Part shown: piece by piece, positions 39,558 to 39,703 of the stretch
How the letters are laid out: each line of letters opens with the position of its first letter
How positions within the stretch are numbered: position 1 is the first letter of the stretch
Source of the DNA: Burkholderiales bacterium
GTDB taxonomy: Bacteria > Pseudomonadota > Gammaproteobacteria > Burkholderiales > Burkholderiaceae_C
Assembly: GCA_028871575.1 (NCBI GenBank)
Contig: JAGWMW010000007.1
Location: 1-39,703 of the forward strand
Direction: 5' to 3'
DNA length: 39,703 bases
The notes under the pieces: generated by a model
Databases searched by the model: none
Seen by the model: the letters and a program-made list of their open reading frames with translations, nothing else
What the model was told of the DNA's origin: nothing
Translations under genes and position numbers: made by a program

Positions 39558-39703
39558 CTAGCCCAGCTCGGCGCGCCGCGGCAGGTCGGCGCCGCGCCGC
39601 GCGCAGGTGATGGCGGCCGCGCGCGCGGCGAACTCCAGCGCCCGTCGCATCCCGGCCGCATCCAGCGCGGCCAGCGCCGCCGGCGCCAGCGCATCGTGCT
39701 CGG
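39558..39703 (-). CDS. PfkB-family fructokinase (3' end only; start outside window)
   Basis: The last 47 codons of a gene that enters from the right edge. The end reads AAITCARRGADLPRRAELG then TAG (39560-39558), the typical C-terminal helix of PfkB-type fructokinases, in which ITC-RRGA is strongly conserved. It would convert the fructose set free by amylosucrase or alpha-glucosidase to fructose 6-phosphate. It is followed after five bases by the FrcK-like gene. Family assignment rests on this short piece. Confidence 0.72.
   Translation of the reverse strand, partial: EHDALAPAALAALDAAGMRRALEFAARAAAITCARRGADLPRRAELG

Overview
This is about 40 kb of very GC-rich chromosomal DNA from a betaproteobacterium, most likely of the order Burkholderiales (Rubrivivax/Roseateles/Leptothrix-like). 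This is judged from several things together: a cobalamin-dependent methionine synthase without its homocysteine module and preceded by an S-adenosylhomocysteine (SAH) riboswitch, a PEP-CTERM protein, a LamB-type porin of the burkholderial sort, and frequent GTG/TTG starts. All genes look intact except the two cut by the window edges. I see no rRNA, tRNA, CRISPR array, prophage or insertion sequence.

Left part (1-10.3 kb): the end of an AgmX/PglI-type Gly-rich protein; a large class III cyclase-STAND ATPase-TPR regulator; a PEP-CTERM exported protein; a membrane GGDEF-EAL c-di-GMP enzyme; a lone GspG-like pseudopilin; and the Rep helicase. A composite palindromic element separates the pseudopilin from the c-di-GMP enzyme.

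Middle part (10.4-22.4 kb): a complete five-gene branched-chain amino acid type ABC importer (livKHMGF order). Convergent to it is metH, controlled by an SAH riboswitch whose 3' strand overlaps a hairpin over the metH ribosome site. Next come an orphan ParA-type ATPase, a small coiled-coil protein behind a good flagellar sigma-28 promoter, a LamB-family sugar porin with a clear terminator, and an exported SHOCT-domain protein.

Right part (22.4-39.7 kb) is devoted to sugars. A plus-strand gtsABCD-like glucose/mannose importer sits behind a long structured leader. Facing it is a ten-gene minus-strand run: fructokinase (partial), a FrcK-like kinase, amylosucrase, a LacI-family regulator, a ThuE/AglE-like binding protein, two permeases, a GH13 alpha-glucosidase, a MalK-type ATPase and a GH31 alpha-glucosidase. 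Together these could carry glucosides across the outer membrane (porin), import them, cleave or transglucosylate them inside the cell, and phosphorylate the released fructose. In both sugar-importer operons a pair of strong hairpins lies between the binding-protein gene and the first permease gene, which would give more binding protein than permease.

The most notable observations are the riboswitch with its visible on-switch geometry, the sigma-28 promoter in front of an uncharacterised gene, the repeated hairpin pairs in the two sugar operons, the mixed architecture of the glucoside locus, and a perfect 10-bp inverted repeat in the porin/SHOCT intergenic region.
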